A stretch of DNA of 16,808 nt from an uncultured Ruminococcus sp. (GCA_900543105.1 UQQA01000044.1:1-16808), one strand, 5' to 3'. Positions 6,854 through 14,780 are shown, counted from the stretch's first letter. Program-made: numbers and translations. Notes: a model not told the origin generated them from the letters alone.

Positions 6854-8671
6854 TTACTTTACAGTACCCTGACGAACACCGATGTATGCGGAGCTTCCGC
6901 CGATAGCAGCGTTGATCTTCGACTGATAGTCGGTATCCTTAGGATTATAGAGGATATAAACATCGTCCAATGTTCCGTCTGTATCCTGAAGTGTGAGTGA
7001 ATAAATTGCTTCTGTTTCGGAATTTGTGATAGTCGGCTTTTCGGAATATGCAACATAGTAGCTGAAATATCCTACGTCTTTGCGGACAACATCGTTTCTC
7101 TTTACATAGTCACAGCCGTTTGTCGGGATAACCATATAACGGTTCTCGTTGTTTCCTCTTATCCACTGGATAACTCTGAAGTTGACAGAATCAACAGATG
7201 GAAGTGTGCTGTAGACTGTGTAGGTCAGAGCGCTCGTATTGCTGTTCATATCCTTTGTCTTGATGTCGTTTGCCTTTGTTTCGTCATATCCGAAAGGAAC
7301 GAGCATATATCTTGCTGTTGTTTCTACCTTGCCTGTTGTGGCATTGGACTTTGAAACCGTCCATGAAAGTATCTCGTCCGAGAATGATGTTGTTGCGGGC
7401 TTTTCGGTATAAACGGTGTAATAATCGTATTTTCCCGAATACTTTGCGAATATAGTGTCAACGAATGCGGTGTCGTAGCCGTAAGGCGCAAGAACATATC
7501 TTGCCTGAGTTGTTCCGTTGAATACAACGTTCTTAGGAATTACCTGATCGTTTGCGAGCTTCTTCTGAGGAGTTGTATCGTAAACGAGGTTGTAGCTGTA
7601 GGAGTTAAGTGCCTTTGCGGCAACAGAGTTTGCGTAAGCAGGGTCATATCCGTAAGGAACAAGCATATAGTAAGCTGTTGTTCCGTTCTGGAAAGCAATG
7701 ACTGTATCTGTCTGGAGTATCTTTGTTGTCGGCTTTACTGTGAGAAGCTTATAATACTGTGTATCAGCCGTTACCGTTACGGGGATCGTAACGGAAAGCT
7801 TGCTGTCAGCCGTCGAATATACCTTGATAGTGCCTGTTTCTGCGCTGTAGCCGTAAACCGTGATAACGAGTGCATTTCTCGAAGTATCGGTCGTTGTCTT
7901 TACGCCGAAGCCGAAGAAACTCGAAGAATTGACTTTAAGACCGGAAAGAACGCTTGCGGAAGAAGCATAGACTGTGAACGACTGTGAAGAACCCTCTGCA
8001 ACGCTTACCGAAGAAACGCTTGACTGGATATTTCCGCTTACGGTCGTATTGTCATTGTCGCCTGTTCCGTCATCGATGATATCATCATCGTCTTCACCGA
8101 TAACATCAACATCGATGTACTTGTAGACCGACTTGGGATAATTCTTTGCATATACCTTAACTCTTGCCGAGCCTGAGCCGACAGCCTTGAGCGTAAGGTT
8201 GATGTAGTTTCCGCTGAACTTCGCACCGGACCATGTCGCCTTTACAACGCTTGAATCTGTAGTGCGTACGGAAAGGCTGTGCGTTCCGAGAGCCTTGATG
8301 CGGATCTTTGTTGTGTCGCCGGGTTCAAGCTCAACACTGCTTTGTCCGACAGCGATCTTACCTGCAACGACATTGACCTTGCATTTGAGCGTAGAAGAAT
8401 TTACCTTTGCGTAAATGTAGGTCGAGCCGACCTTTTTGCCAACTACCTTACCCTTGCTTGAAACGGTGGCAACATTCTTATTGCCCGTTGTCCATGTTAC
8501 CTTGCTTGTTGTGCCGCTCACGGAAAGCGTTGTCGAATAGCCCTTTGTGAGCGATATCGACGATCTGTTGAGCTTTACCGAAGCTGCGGACGCAGGAACG
8601 AATGCGACCGTAACTATCATCATAAGAGCAAGGAGTGTGCTAAGGAATGATCTAAAAAAGTTTTTACTCAT
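6854..8671 (-). CDS. Secreted Ig-like (BIG2) protein with five C-terminal tandem repeats
   Basis: A 605-residue secreted protein. Residues 1-30 are a signal peptide (basic start, hydrophobic core, ASA-type cleavage). Residues about 31-103 form a BIG2-type Ig domain (ending KVTWTTGNKNVATVSSKGKV... and a final strand) and about 104-192 a second beta-rich domain ending YPKSVYKYIDVDV. An Asp-rich linker (193-209) follows, then a third beta domain (about 215-303). The C-terminal half (306-595) holds five tandem units of about 53-66 residues with the pattern YxxVYxxxP ... RYMLVPxGYD; I do not recognise this repeat. There is no LPXTG, no membrane anchor and no catalytic motif, so it is probably released or held non-covalently at the surface. 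AGGAGG precedes ATG 8671. It has its own promoter and terminator. Its N-terminus is paralogous to the next two genes upstream. Confidence 0.85.
   Translation of the reverse strand: MSKNFFRSFLSTLLALMMIVTVAFVPASAASVKLNRSSISLTKGYSTTLSVSGTTSKVTWTTGNKNVATVSSKGKVVGKKVGSTYIYAKVNSSTLKCKVNVVAGKIAVGQSSVELEPGDTTKIRIKALGTHSLSVRTTDSSVVKATWSGAKFSGNYINLTLKAVGSGSARVKVYAKNYPKSVYKYIDVDVIGEDDDDIIDDGTGDNDNTTVSGNIQSSVSSVSVAEGSSQSFTVYASSASVLSGLKVNSSSFFGFGVKTTTDTSRNALVITVYGYSAETGTIKVYSTADSKLSVTIPVTVTADTQYYKLLTVKPTTKILQTDTVIAFQNGTTAYYMLVPYGYDPAYANSVAAKALNSYSYNLVYDTTPQKKLANDQVIPKNVVFNGTTQARYVLAPYGYDTAFVDTIFAKYSGKYDYYTVYTEKPATTSFSDEILSWTVSKSNATTGKVETTARYMLVPFGYDETKANDIKTKDMNSNTSALTYTVYSTLPSVDSVNFRVIQWIRGNNENRYMVIPTNGCDYVKRNDVVRKDVGYFSYYVAYSEKPTITNSETEAIYSLTLQDTDGTLDDVYILYNPKDTDYQSKINAAIGGSSAYIGVRQGTVK
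6887..7756 (-). repeat. Five coding repeats (YxxVYxxxP...RYxLVPxGYD units)
   Basis: Within the 605-residue protein the units begin near residues 306, 360, 417, 483 and 538. Each has an opening YxxVY followed by a Pro, a middle Asp plus hydrophobic pair (as in TDTVI, NDQVI, SDEIL), a strand RYMLVP or similar, then GYD and a short helix-like stretch. Units 1-3 are best conserved; 4 and 5 are diverged. Confidence 0.75.
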
Positions 8672-8789
8672 AATCCATACCTCCTGTATTGTTTTTATTG
8701 TGGGATCTTACTTTAAGTCTATTTTACCATCGGAGATAATAAAAGTCAATTAAAAAGGAAATACAATAGAATTACAATACGGTTACATT
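8672..8789 (-). other. Gap between two surface protein genes
   Basis: It contains the promoter of the 605-residue protein gene. At the stop of the upstream gene (8781-8795) there is a 5-bp hairpin, GGTTA-AAATG-TAACC, followed on the minus strand by a T-rich tract. It is a weak candidate terminator, so some read-through between the two genes is likely. Confidence 0.45.
8721..8749 (-). promoter_or_regulatory. Sigma-A promoter of the 605-residue surface protein gene
   Basis: TTGACT (8744-8749), a 17-bp spacer ending in TGG and TAAAAT (8721-8726) on the minus strand, about 50 bases before ATG 8671. Confidence 0.85.
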
Positions 8790-10196
8790 TTAACCCTTGA
8801 ATTTATATATTGTTATATTGTATTTTTTGATATAAGCCTTCCAGACCTTTTCTGCAGCGGCGGAATTGTTTCTGCCTTCTGTGAGGATAAACCTGAACTC
8901 GGAAGTGCCGTTGCCCGTGAATGTGCATTCGTAGGTATATGTCGTGTCGCCGTACTTTGTGGCAGTCGGCATATTGGCATAGACCTTGTTGTAATCATAA
9001 ACGCCGAAATACATACCGAAATGTGAATTTGAGTATGCTTCATCATATCTGTAAGGAACAAGCAGGTATCTTGTTACCCTTTTGCCGTTATACTTTTCCG
9101 ATTTGGAAAGGATAGTATCGTTCGCAAGCTCCTTTACAGGCTTGCTCTCATATACCGTCCAGTATTCGTATTTTTCCGCTTCCTTTGCGAGGAGCGAAGC
9201 GGCGTGTGCAGGGTCAGCGTCCTTTGGTTCGAGGATATAATACTTTGTCCCTCTGCCGTTGTCCGCTTCATAGACGATATCCGTGTTTGTGCGCTTTTTC
9301 GGCTCTCTGTTCCATACAACGACATCATATGTGTTGTTCGTGACTGTAACAGGGATATAAATGTTCACTTTTTTGTTTTCGGGGTCATATATCCTGAGAT
9401 TTCCGCCGCCCTCAACAAAACCGTTTATCTTTACGGTCGCAAAATTGTTCCCGATATTTGTTTCAACATCAAATTTATGCTTGGCGGTAGAAATTATCCT
9501 CAGTCTGCCTATCACCGATGACGAAGCAGTTACCTTTACCTCCGCGGTGAGATTTTCATTGACCTCGACCGAGTCGGCGGAAACCGTCACTCCGTCCATA
9601 GTGACCTTTTCCGTCGGCTTTCCTTTTCCGACCTTGACATTGATATATCTGTAAATGCTCTTTTCATAGCCCTTTGCGTATATCTTTATCTTTGCCGATC
9701 CGTCAGCAACACCCTGAACAGTCACCGAAGTGACATCTCCGTCGAATTTGCCCGAAAGTGATGCCTTTGCAACCGAGCTGTCCGAGCTTTTAACAGCAAG
9801 CTCGTGTATGCCTACAGCCTTTACGGAAACAGTGGCCTCTTTTTTCACATCGATCGAAATGCTGTTCGCATTGGCAGAAATGCTTCCTGCCTTGACCGTC
9901 ACACTGCATTTGAGAACGCTGTCCCCGAACGAAGCGCTTACAGTAGTCGTTCCGACTTCAACACCCGTTACCCTGCCCCTTTTTGACACCTCCGCAACAG
10001 ACGTGTCAGCGGACGACCATTTGATTTTTTTGTTTGTTCCCGTAACTTCCAGCAAAACGGAATATCCCTTTACGATTGAAACCGAGCTTTTGTTAAGCTC
10101 TGCATTAGCCGCCGATGACGGTATGACAGCCAGCGACAGCGTCATTATAACAGCCATAAACAATCCGAGAAAGGTTCTCACCGATCTTTTGCTCAT
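8790..10196 (-). CDS. Secreted Ig-like (BIG2) protein with three C-terminal tandem repeats
   Basis: A 468-residue paralogue of the downstream 605-residue protein. Signal peptide 1-30 (core GLFMAVIMTLSLAVIP, cleavage near SSAA). BIG2-type Ig domain about 31-103, second beta domain about 104-190 ending YEKSIYRYINVKV, third beta domain about 198-287. Three C-terminal units follow (about 290-344, 345-401, 402-460) of the same repeat as in its neighbour; the middle unit has the clearest form (YWTVYESKP ... RYLLVPYRYDEAY). No cell-wall sorting signal or enzyme motif is visible. I chose ATG 10196 because GGGAGGT lies at proper spacing and the encoded start (MSKRSVRTFL) matches the paralogue; a TTG 21 bases upstream would place the ribosome site inside the gene. 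The role is unknown; binding at the cell surface is a guess from the fold. Confidence 0.83.
   Translation of the reverse strand: MSKRSVRTFLGLFMAVIMTLSLAVIPSSAANAELNKSSVSIVKGYSVLLEVTGTNKKIKWSSADTSVAEVSKRGRVTGVEVGTTTVSASFGDSVLKCSVTVKAGSISANANSISIDVKKEATVSVKAVGIHELAVKSSDSSVAKASLSGKFDGDVTSVTVQGVADGSAKIKIYAKGYEKSIYRYINVKVGKGKPTEKVTMDGVTVSADSVEVNENLTAEVKVTASSSVIGRLRIISTAKHKFDVETNIGNNFATVKINGFVEGGGNLRIYDPENKKVNIYIPVTVTNNTYDVVVWNREPKKRTNTDIVYEADNGRGTKYYILEPKDADPAHAASLLAKEAEKYEYWTVYESKPVKELANDTILSKSEKYNGKRVTRYLLVPYRYDEAYSNSHFGMYFGVYDYNKVYANMPTATKYGDTTYTYECTFTGNGTSEFRFILTEGRNNSAAAEKVWKAYIKKYNITIYKFKG
8817..9329 (-). repeat. Three coding repeats of the same YxxVY/RYxLVPxxYD family
   Basis: Units begin near residues 290, 345 and 402 of the 468-residue protein. 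The second unit shares ELANDTIL and RYLLVPYRYDEAY with KLANDQVI and RYVLAPYGYDTAF in unit 2 of the neighbour, so the repeat spread by duplication before the two genes diverged. Confidence 0.72.
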
Positions 10197-10259
10197 TATC
10201 AAGACCTCCCTTTGCAAAAACTCCGTTCAAAGCAGGACTTTGATCGGCATTTTATCGAA
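10197..10259 (-). promoter_or_regulatory. Short gap with a weak promoter and a hairpin
   Basis: A possible promoter reads TTCGCA (10272-10277, inside the preceding gene), 17 bp, TAAAAT (10249-10254), without the TG seen at other promoters here. A 6-bp hairpin TCAAAG/CTTTGA (10227-10243) is followed by a short T run. The 468-residue protein gene may be transcribed both from this site and by read-through from the CAP protein gene. Confidence 0.35.
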
Positions 10260-11282
10260 TTAGTTTGAATATGCGAACATCTGCACCCAGTAAGTTCCCG
10301 ATTTTCCAACGCCAAGGCGATTGAAATTCGAGCTGAGGATATTTGCTTTGTGTCCTGCGGAATTCATCCAGCCGTCAACGACCTCTTCAGCCGTGCGGTA
10401 TCCCCATGCGATATTCTCACCCGCTGCACTGTAGGAATATCCTAAATCGTCCATCGCCGTGAAGCATTTTCTTCCATCGGGACGGGTGTGTTCAAAGGAT
10501 CCCGTGATCTCCTCCGCTCTCACTGCGGCAGCGGAGCAAAGCGTATCATCAAGCACAAGCGGAGAAACTCCTGCCTTTTCGCGCTCGATATTGCAGTAGT
10601 ATAGCACCTCTTCCGCAAAGCTCATACTGTCCGTAGCGTTGTCGCTCTCATTTTCCGATGCGGAATCCATGGAAACGGAAGCTACATTTGCGAACTCATT
10701 TTCCTTAACGCTTTCGACATTTACATTGATATATTTATAAATTGATTTAGGATATTTCTTTGAATATACCTTTACAGTGGTCTCACCTGCGTAAACGCCC
10801 TTTATTTTAAGGTTGATGATGTCGCCTTTCCACTTTGAACCCTTGAAGCTTACCGTCGCGATGTTCTCGTTCATCGATTCGGCAGCTATCGAGTGTCCTC
10901 CGAGTGCTTTGATCTTCACCTTGACAGTTTCATTCGATTTGAGCGAAACCTCCGATTTGCCGACCGTTATCTTTCCGTTGATGACCTTGACCTTGCATTT
11001 GTAGCTTGTTTTTCCGACCTTTGCAACGATGTAGGTCGAACCCGTGGACTTTGCAGTGACCTTGCCCTTGCTTGAAACGGTCGCGACATCATCTGCCATT
11101 GACGACCATTTTACGGTCTTTTTCGTTCCCGTAAGCTTCAACGTCGTCGAAGTGCCCGTGATGAGCGTTATCGACTTCTTGCTGAGCTTGACCGAAGCCG
11201 CAGACGACGGGATAATTACTGCCGAAACAGCTATCATAAGCGCAAGCATGAGCGAGCTGAACATTTTGATGAATCTTTTCAT
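10260..11282 (-). CDS. Secreted Ig-like (BIG2) protein with a C-terminal CAP/SCP domain
   Basis: A 340-residue secreted protein. Signal peptide 1-29, BIG2-type Ig domain about 30-102 (VKWSSMADDVATVSSKGKV), second beta domain about 103-190 ending YPKSIYKYINVNV, a Ser/Asn/Glu-rich linker (about 191-218), then a CAP (SCP/PR-1, YkwD-like) domain at 221-340. CAP landmarks are EVLYYCNIEREKAGVSPLV, His265 in FEHTRPDG, Glu289 in GENIAWG and His311 in SAGHKANIL; these supply the usual cavity His/Glu residues. Bacterial CAP proteins are extracellular, and their activity is mostly unknown. I chose ATG 11282 because the encoded start (MKRFIKMFSSLMLALMI) aligns with the two paralogues; ATG 11300 is a possible alternative. 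A reading from 11432 would start upstream of the promoter and is wrong. It is transcribed from a consensus promoter. Confidence 0.88.
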   Translation of the reverse strand: MKRFIKMFSSLMLALMIAVSAVIIPSSAASVKLSKKSITLITGTSTTLKLTGTKKTVKWSSMADDVATVSSKGKVTAKSTGSTYIVAKVGKTSYKCKVKVINGKITVGKSEVSLKSNETVKVKIKALGGHSIAAESMNENIATVSFKGSKWKGDIINLKIKGVYAGETTVKVYSKKYPKSIYKYINVNVESVKENEFANVASVSMDSASENESDNATDSMSFAEEVLYYCNIEREKAGVSPLVLDDTLCSAAAVRAEEITGSFEHTRPDGRKCFTAMDDLGYSYSAAGENIAWGYRTAEEVVDGWMNSAGHKANILSSNFNRLGVGKSGTYWVQMFAYSN

Positions 11283-11352
11283 TTTCCTGCCCCCAAACAT
11301 CAAATTTCCGCCGAATTTATCGGCTGTTTTATGCCGTTGTTTATTACCGTTT

Positions 11353-11381
11353 ATTATACCATTTGTGAATAATAATGTCAA
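11353..11381 (-). promoter_or_regulatory. Consensus sigma-A promoter of the CAP protein gene
   Basis: Perfect TTGACA (11376-11381), 17 bp, perfect TATAAT (11353-11358), with TG before the -10 box. The leader to ATG 11282 is about 64 bases. Confidence 0.92.
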
Positions 11382-11409
11382 GCGGACCGGATGATTTTCC
11401 CACACATAA

Positions 11410-11589
11410 ATATGGTCACCTCTAAAAACCACCGGCTAAAGCCTTAGCACCTCATCTGCTTGCAGATTTTCCGTCATCTTGCACATAAATTTCTTGACAT
11501 ACGACAGTATGCCTGCGAAATTTCTATACAATCTGACGAAAAATCTGACTGCGCATCTGAGGCACTATGGTTTTTAGATGTGACCATAT
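11410..11589. mobile_element. MITE-like fold-back element
   Basis: Ends are inverted repeats: 11410-11431 reads ATATGGTCACCTCTAAAAAC plus CA, and the reverse complement of 11568-11589 differs at one base. The similarity continues inward with small gaps through TAGCACCTCATCTGC and AAATTTC to a central hairpin CATAC-GACA-GTATG (11498-11511), so nearly the whole 180 bp folds on itself. One arm has an extra GGCTAAAGCC mini-hairpin. There is no open frame, and no clear target-site duplication was seen. This is the form of a non-autonomous miniature transposable element; it sits between two divergent promoters, leaving 22 and 28 bases to their -35 boxes. Confidence 0.75.
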
Positions 11590-11611
11590 GACACAAATTT
11601 GCTTTTGCGTA

Positions 11612-11640
11612 TTGAATTATCATCAAAAATATGATATAAT
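11612..11640 (+). promoter_or_regulatory. Sigma-A promoter of the YitT-family gene
   Basis: TTGAAT (11612-11617), 17 bp ending in TGA, TATAAT (11635-11640). The ribosome site GGAGGA (11659-11664) precedes ATG 11671. Confidence 0.82.
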
Positions 11641-11670
11641 TGTTATAACTTTTTAATCGGAGGAATCAAT

Positions 11671-12558
11671 ATGTCAAAGCTGCTGAACGAACTGAAAAAG
11701 ATCGGATTTAAAAAATTTCTCGGTCTTACCGCCGCAGGAATTATAAATGCCATCGGAATAACGATGTTTCTCGCCCCCGTGAAACTCTACGACAGCGGAA
11801 TTTCGGGCACATCGATACTGCTCTCGGGCATAACGCCGCTCTCACTCTCGTTTTTCCTTATAGTCCTGAATGTTCCGCTTTTCCTCTACGGAATGAAAAA
11901 GCAGGGCATTACTTTCACTGTATCTGCGATATATGCTGTTATGATATATTCGCTCTCCGCGTGGCTGATAACCGATGTTCTTCCCGTTGATGTCAGCTTT
12001 GTTTCGCCGCTCGCAGGCTCGGACCTGCTCCTCTGCTCGCTCTTCGGCGGACTTATCTCGGGTATTGGCAGCGGACTTGCCATTCGCTTCGGCGGTGCAA
12101 TGGACGGCATTGAAATAATGGCTGTTATCTTTGCAAAGCGTATCGGCATCACGGTAGGCACTTTCGTTATGGGATATAATATCATTCTTTACATAGTCTG
12201 CGGAATTATCCTCAAAAGCTGGATACTGCCGCTCTACTCGGTCGTTGCTTATACAGCCGCACTCAAAGCCGTTGACTTCATCGTCGAAGGTATCGACCGT
12301 TCAAAATCCGCTTTCGTCATTACGGATAAAGCCGAGGATGTCAGCAAAGCTCTGTCCGAGGAATTCGGCTGCGGAATAACGCTCATCGGCGCACAGGGTT
12401 ACTACTCAAAATCACCCAAGACTGTGCTTTACATCGTTGTCAACCGCTTCCAGATAACACGAATGAGAACTATCGTCCAGAACTGCGACCCGAAAGCTTA
12501 TGTCACCATTTCCGAGGTCGCAGACGTTTTCAAATTCAACACCGCAAAGCCCGAATAA
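11671..12558 (+). CDS. YitT-family membrane protein
   Basis: A 295-residue integral membrane protein. Five or six hydrophobic segments cover about residues 15-205, including the family-type stretch FGGAMDGIEIMA (140-151) in the middle of the membrane part. A C-terminal soluble domain of the DUF2179 type follows (about 213-287), with GYYSKSPKTVLYIVVNR and NCDPKAYVTISEV. This two-part arrangement is that of the YitT/DUF161 family, widespread in Firmicutes. The function is not established; transport has been suggested from topology. It is a monocistronic plus-strand gene with its own promoter and a strong terminator. Confidence 0.9.
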   Translation: MSKLLNELKKIGFKKFLGLTAAGIINAIGITMFLAPVKLYDSGISGTSILLSGITPLSLSFFLIVLNVPLFLYGMKKQGITFTVSAIYAVMIYSLSAWLITDVLPVDVSFVSPLAGSDLLLCSLFGGLISGIGSGLAIRFGGAMDGIEIMAVIFAKRIGITVGTFVMGYNIILYIVCGIILKSWILPLYSVVAYTAALKAVDFIVEGIDRSKSAFVITDKAEDVSKALSEEFGCGITLIGAQGYYSKSPKTVLYIVVNRFQITRMRTIVQNCDPKAYVTISEVADVFKFNTAKPE

Positions 12559-12562
12559 ACAT

Positions 12563-12597
12563 ATCTCCCCGTGGCACTGCATCACGGGGAGATTTTT
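12563..12597 (+). terminator. Intrinsic terminator of the YitT-family gene
   Basis: An 11-bp perfect stem, ATCTCCCCGTG (12563-12573) with CACGGGGAGAT (12583-12593), followed by a T run through 12597. It begins 5 bases after the stop codon. Confidence 0.95.
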
Positions 12598-12731
12598 ATA
12601 CCAAACACCAAAAGAGTGACCGTTTGACAGATATCTGCGAAAAATATACAAAAAAGGCTTCAATATCTTCAGATATTTGCATTGTTAACAGAAAAATAAT
12701 CTATGGTTTATATTACATACTATGTCTTTCA

Positions 12732-12760
12732 TTGACTTTATCGGCAAGCTTTGATATAAT
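12732..12760 (+). promoter_or_regulatory. Sigma-A promoter of the GGDEF/EAL gene
   Basis: TTGACT (12732-12737), 17 bp ending in TGA, TATAAT (12755-12760), about 50 bases before ATG 12810. Further upstream (12628-12637) lies a 10-bp palindrome, CAGATATCTG, of unknown use. Confidence 0.87.
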
Positions 12761-12809
12761 TAAATCTTTTATCCGCGGCATACATCTTTAAAGGAGATAA
12801 AGCTGAATC

Positions 12810-14741
12810 ATGTTTAATATTACCGCAGAGTGCATCGCACTTTATGTTTCGCTCATAATCGGAGTTTCCGTATCCCTTAGCATCACAAAATGGAATTATG
12901 AAAAAAAGATGTTCGCTGTCTGCTCATTCTGCGTAGCAGTAAGCTCATTTTTCAACATTCTTTCCGCATTCTTTATCAATAATTACGGCATTGTCCCCGT
13001 ATGGGCAAACTATATCGCGACAATGCTGTACTTTACTTTTCTGCTGTTCACAATAGCTGCATTTTTTGCCTACTTCATTTATATCATCGACCGCGAGGAT
13101 TCCCCTTGGAAAAAGCATTATACAAAAGCTGTCAAAATACCGCTTTATTTGATGCTCGCCGTTATCTTCACGACCCCATTCACAAAGCTTCTGTTCAGCT
13201 TTGACAGCAGCGGCTATGTCCGCGGTCCCATGAACAAGCTGACATACTTTTTTATGATATATATCGCCGTTCTTCTCACGCTCGCGGCTTTCAAAAACGG
13301 CAAAAAAACGACCTTACGTGTTAAGACGCTTGTGCTGTTCTTCCCTATCCTCTCGTGCATCGTGATGGTTGTCCAGTTTCTTGAAAACAATATCCTGCTC
13401 ACGGGAACATCGGCAATAGGTCCGCTTATCCTTATGTTCCTCTTCATCAGCTCCGACCTCATTGATATCGACAGTGACACGGGATTTTTCGGCAGCAAAA
13501 GCTTCATCGAATCCGCCGAAAAAAGATTCCGGAAAGGCTCAGAATTCTGCTGCATCATTGCAGGCATCGATAATAAACAGGAGCTTAAGGACACATTCGG
13601 AAGTATGAACCTCCACCGCATCATAACCCTTGCAGCCGCAGGGATCGAGAACGCACTTCCAAGGATAGAAGATTTCCGATATTCCGAAACCAAGTTCGCA
13701 TTTATCATCGACAAGACCGACCCCGAATATATCCAAAGCATTGTTGACAGGATCGATGCTGCGTTATCAAAGGAATATACCTTTAACAAGAACGAAGTCA
13801 ATTTCAAGGCAAGCATCGCCGTTGTGAGCTGCCCCGAGCAGGCAAAAAACACCGACCGCCTTATCGAGCTTCTCGACTACTGCCTGCAATCAGCCAAAAA
13901 CAAGAAAGCAAACATCGTTTTTTGCGATGATGACGCTATCCGCCGCATCGGCAGGAGAAAGGAGATCACTGAAATACTGAAGCGTGAGCTTAACTCCGAC
14001 GACAACAACTTCGAGATCTTCTACCAGCCTATCTATGCCGTTTCCGAGGGCAAATTCCGCACCGCCGAGGCGCTCGTCCGCCTTAACAAGACCGAAATAG
14101 GTCCTATCTACCCCGATGAATTTATCCCTATTGCCGAGGAAATGGGTATGATCGTCCGTCTTGGCGATATCGTGCTTGAAAAATCCTGCAAATTCATCTC
14201 AGAGCTTATAAAAGATGGCATCGACTTTGACGCGATATCCGTAAACTTCTCCGTTCACCAGATAATGCGCGGCGATATTGTCGAAAAAGTCACGAAAATG
14301 GTGCAGAAATACAACATTCCTCCCGAAAAGCTCCGGATCGAGATCACCGAAAGCGTTATCATCGACAACTTCCAGTATGTCAAGAAAATGATGAACAAGC
14401 TCGGTGACATCGGCATCAAGTTCTATATGGACGACTTCGGAACGGGCTATTCAAACCTCTCAAATATGATAGAGCTGCCGTTTGAATACCTCAAGATCGA
14501 TAAGTCGCTTGTCCACAGCGCCGAAAAATCGGAAAAGGCTTACTTTATCCTCACCTTTATTTCGCAGGCGTTCATAAAGCAGAATATCAAAATACTCACA
14601 GAGGGCGTTGAGACCGAAAATCAGGAAAAGATCGTAGATACGATCGGCGCTTCCTATATTCAAGGCTTCCGCTTCGCCCGTCCCGTCAACGGCGATACCG
14701 CAAAGGAATATTTCCTCGGTATCAGAAACGACGCAATATAA
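12810..14741 (+). CDS. Membrane c-di-GMP phosphodiesterase with degenerate GGDEF and intact EAL
   Basis: A 643-residue protein. Residues 1-215 hold about six or seven transmembrane helices, a possible sensory module. A GGDEF-like domain spans about 222-375, but the signature site reads SETKF (292-296) in place of GGDEF, so cyclase activity is very unlikely. An EAL domain (about 385-638) keeps the residues for hydrolysis of cyclic-di-GMP: EAL at 420-422, Asn479 (VNFS), Glu511 (EITES), Asp541-Asp542 (DDFGTG), Lys562 (LKID), Glu598 (TEGVE) and Gln618 (QGF). It is therefore probably a membrane-bound phosphodiesterase, with the GGDEF relic perhaps acting as a regulatory domain. AAGGAG (12791-12796) lies 13 bases before the ATG, longer than usual, which may mean modest translation. 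Low c-di-GMP generally favours motility over adhesion. Confidence 0.92.
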   Translation: MFNITAECIALYVSLIIGVSVSLSITKWNYEKKMFAVCSFCVAVSSFFNILSAFFINNYGIVPVWANYIATMLYFTFLLFTIAAFFAYFIYIIDREDSPWKKHYTKAVKIPLYLMLAVIFTTPFTKLLFSFDSSGYVRGPMNKLTYFFMIYIAVLLTLAAFKNGKKTTLRVKTLVLFFPILSCIVMVVQFLENNILLTGTSAIGPLILMFLFISSDLIDIDSDTGFFGSKSFIESAEKRFRKGSEFCCIIAGIDNKQELKDTFGSMNLHRIITLAAAGIENALPRIEDFRYSETKFAFIIDKTDPEYIQSIVDRIDAALSKEYTFNKNEVNFKASIAVVSCPEQAKNTDRLIELLDYCLQSAKNKKANIVFCDDDAIRRIGRRKEITEILKRELNSDDNNFEIFYQPIYAVSEGKFRTAEALVRLNKTEIGPIYPDEFIPIAEEMGMIVRLGDIVLEKSCKFISELIKDGIDFDAISVNFSVHQIMRGDIVEKVTKMVQKYNIPPEKLRIEITESVIIDNFQYVKKMMNKLGDIGIKFYMDDFGTGYSNLSNMIELPFEYLKIDKSLVHSAEKSEKAYFILTFISQAFIKQNIKILTEGVETENQEKIVDTIGASYIQGFRFARPVNGDTAKEYFLGIRNDAI

Positions 14742-14745
14742 AAAT

Positions 14746-14780
14746 AAGCTGTTTCCGAAAATCTCGGGGACAGCTTTTCG
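14746..14780 (+). terminator. Hairpin between the EAL gene and the MATE gene
   Basis: AAGCTGTTTCCGA (14746-14758) pairs with TCGGGGACAGCTT (14764-14776) over 13 positions, including two G-U pairs, followed by TTTTCGTT. It lies 4 bases after the EAL stop and 20 bases before the MATE start. No separate MATE promoter is evident, so it probably terminates only part of the transcripts. Confidence 0.75.

Larger units (their letters stand above)
11283..11670. other. Divergent intergenic region
   Basis: No gene is present. It holds the 5' leader and promoter of the CAP protein gene (minus strand), a 180-bp fold-back element (11410-11589) and the promoter and ribosome site of the YitT-family gene (plus strand). 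Together these account for nearly all of it. Confidence 0.75.

Noticed and set aside
11283..11432. N-terminal extension of the CAP protein up to 11432
   Set aside because: It would begin upstream of a perfect promoter (11353-11381), and the added residues have no signal-peptide character. The paralogues start at the equivalent of 11282.
12628..12637. Palindrome CAGATATCTG with an upstream TTGACA as a second promoter or operator
   Set aside because: A 10-bp palindrome is expected by chance in AT-rich DNA, and TTGACA to the nearest -10-like box has only about 15 bp. The promoter at 12732-12760 is much better.
12810..14741. Active diguanylate cyclase
   Set aside because: The active site reads SETKF, so the metal- and GTP-binding Gly-Gly-Asp/Glu-Glu residues are missing.
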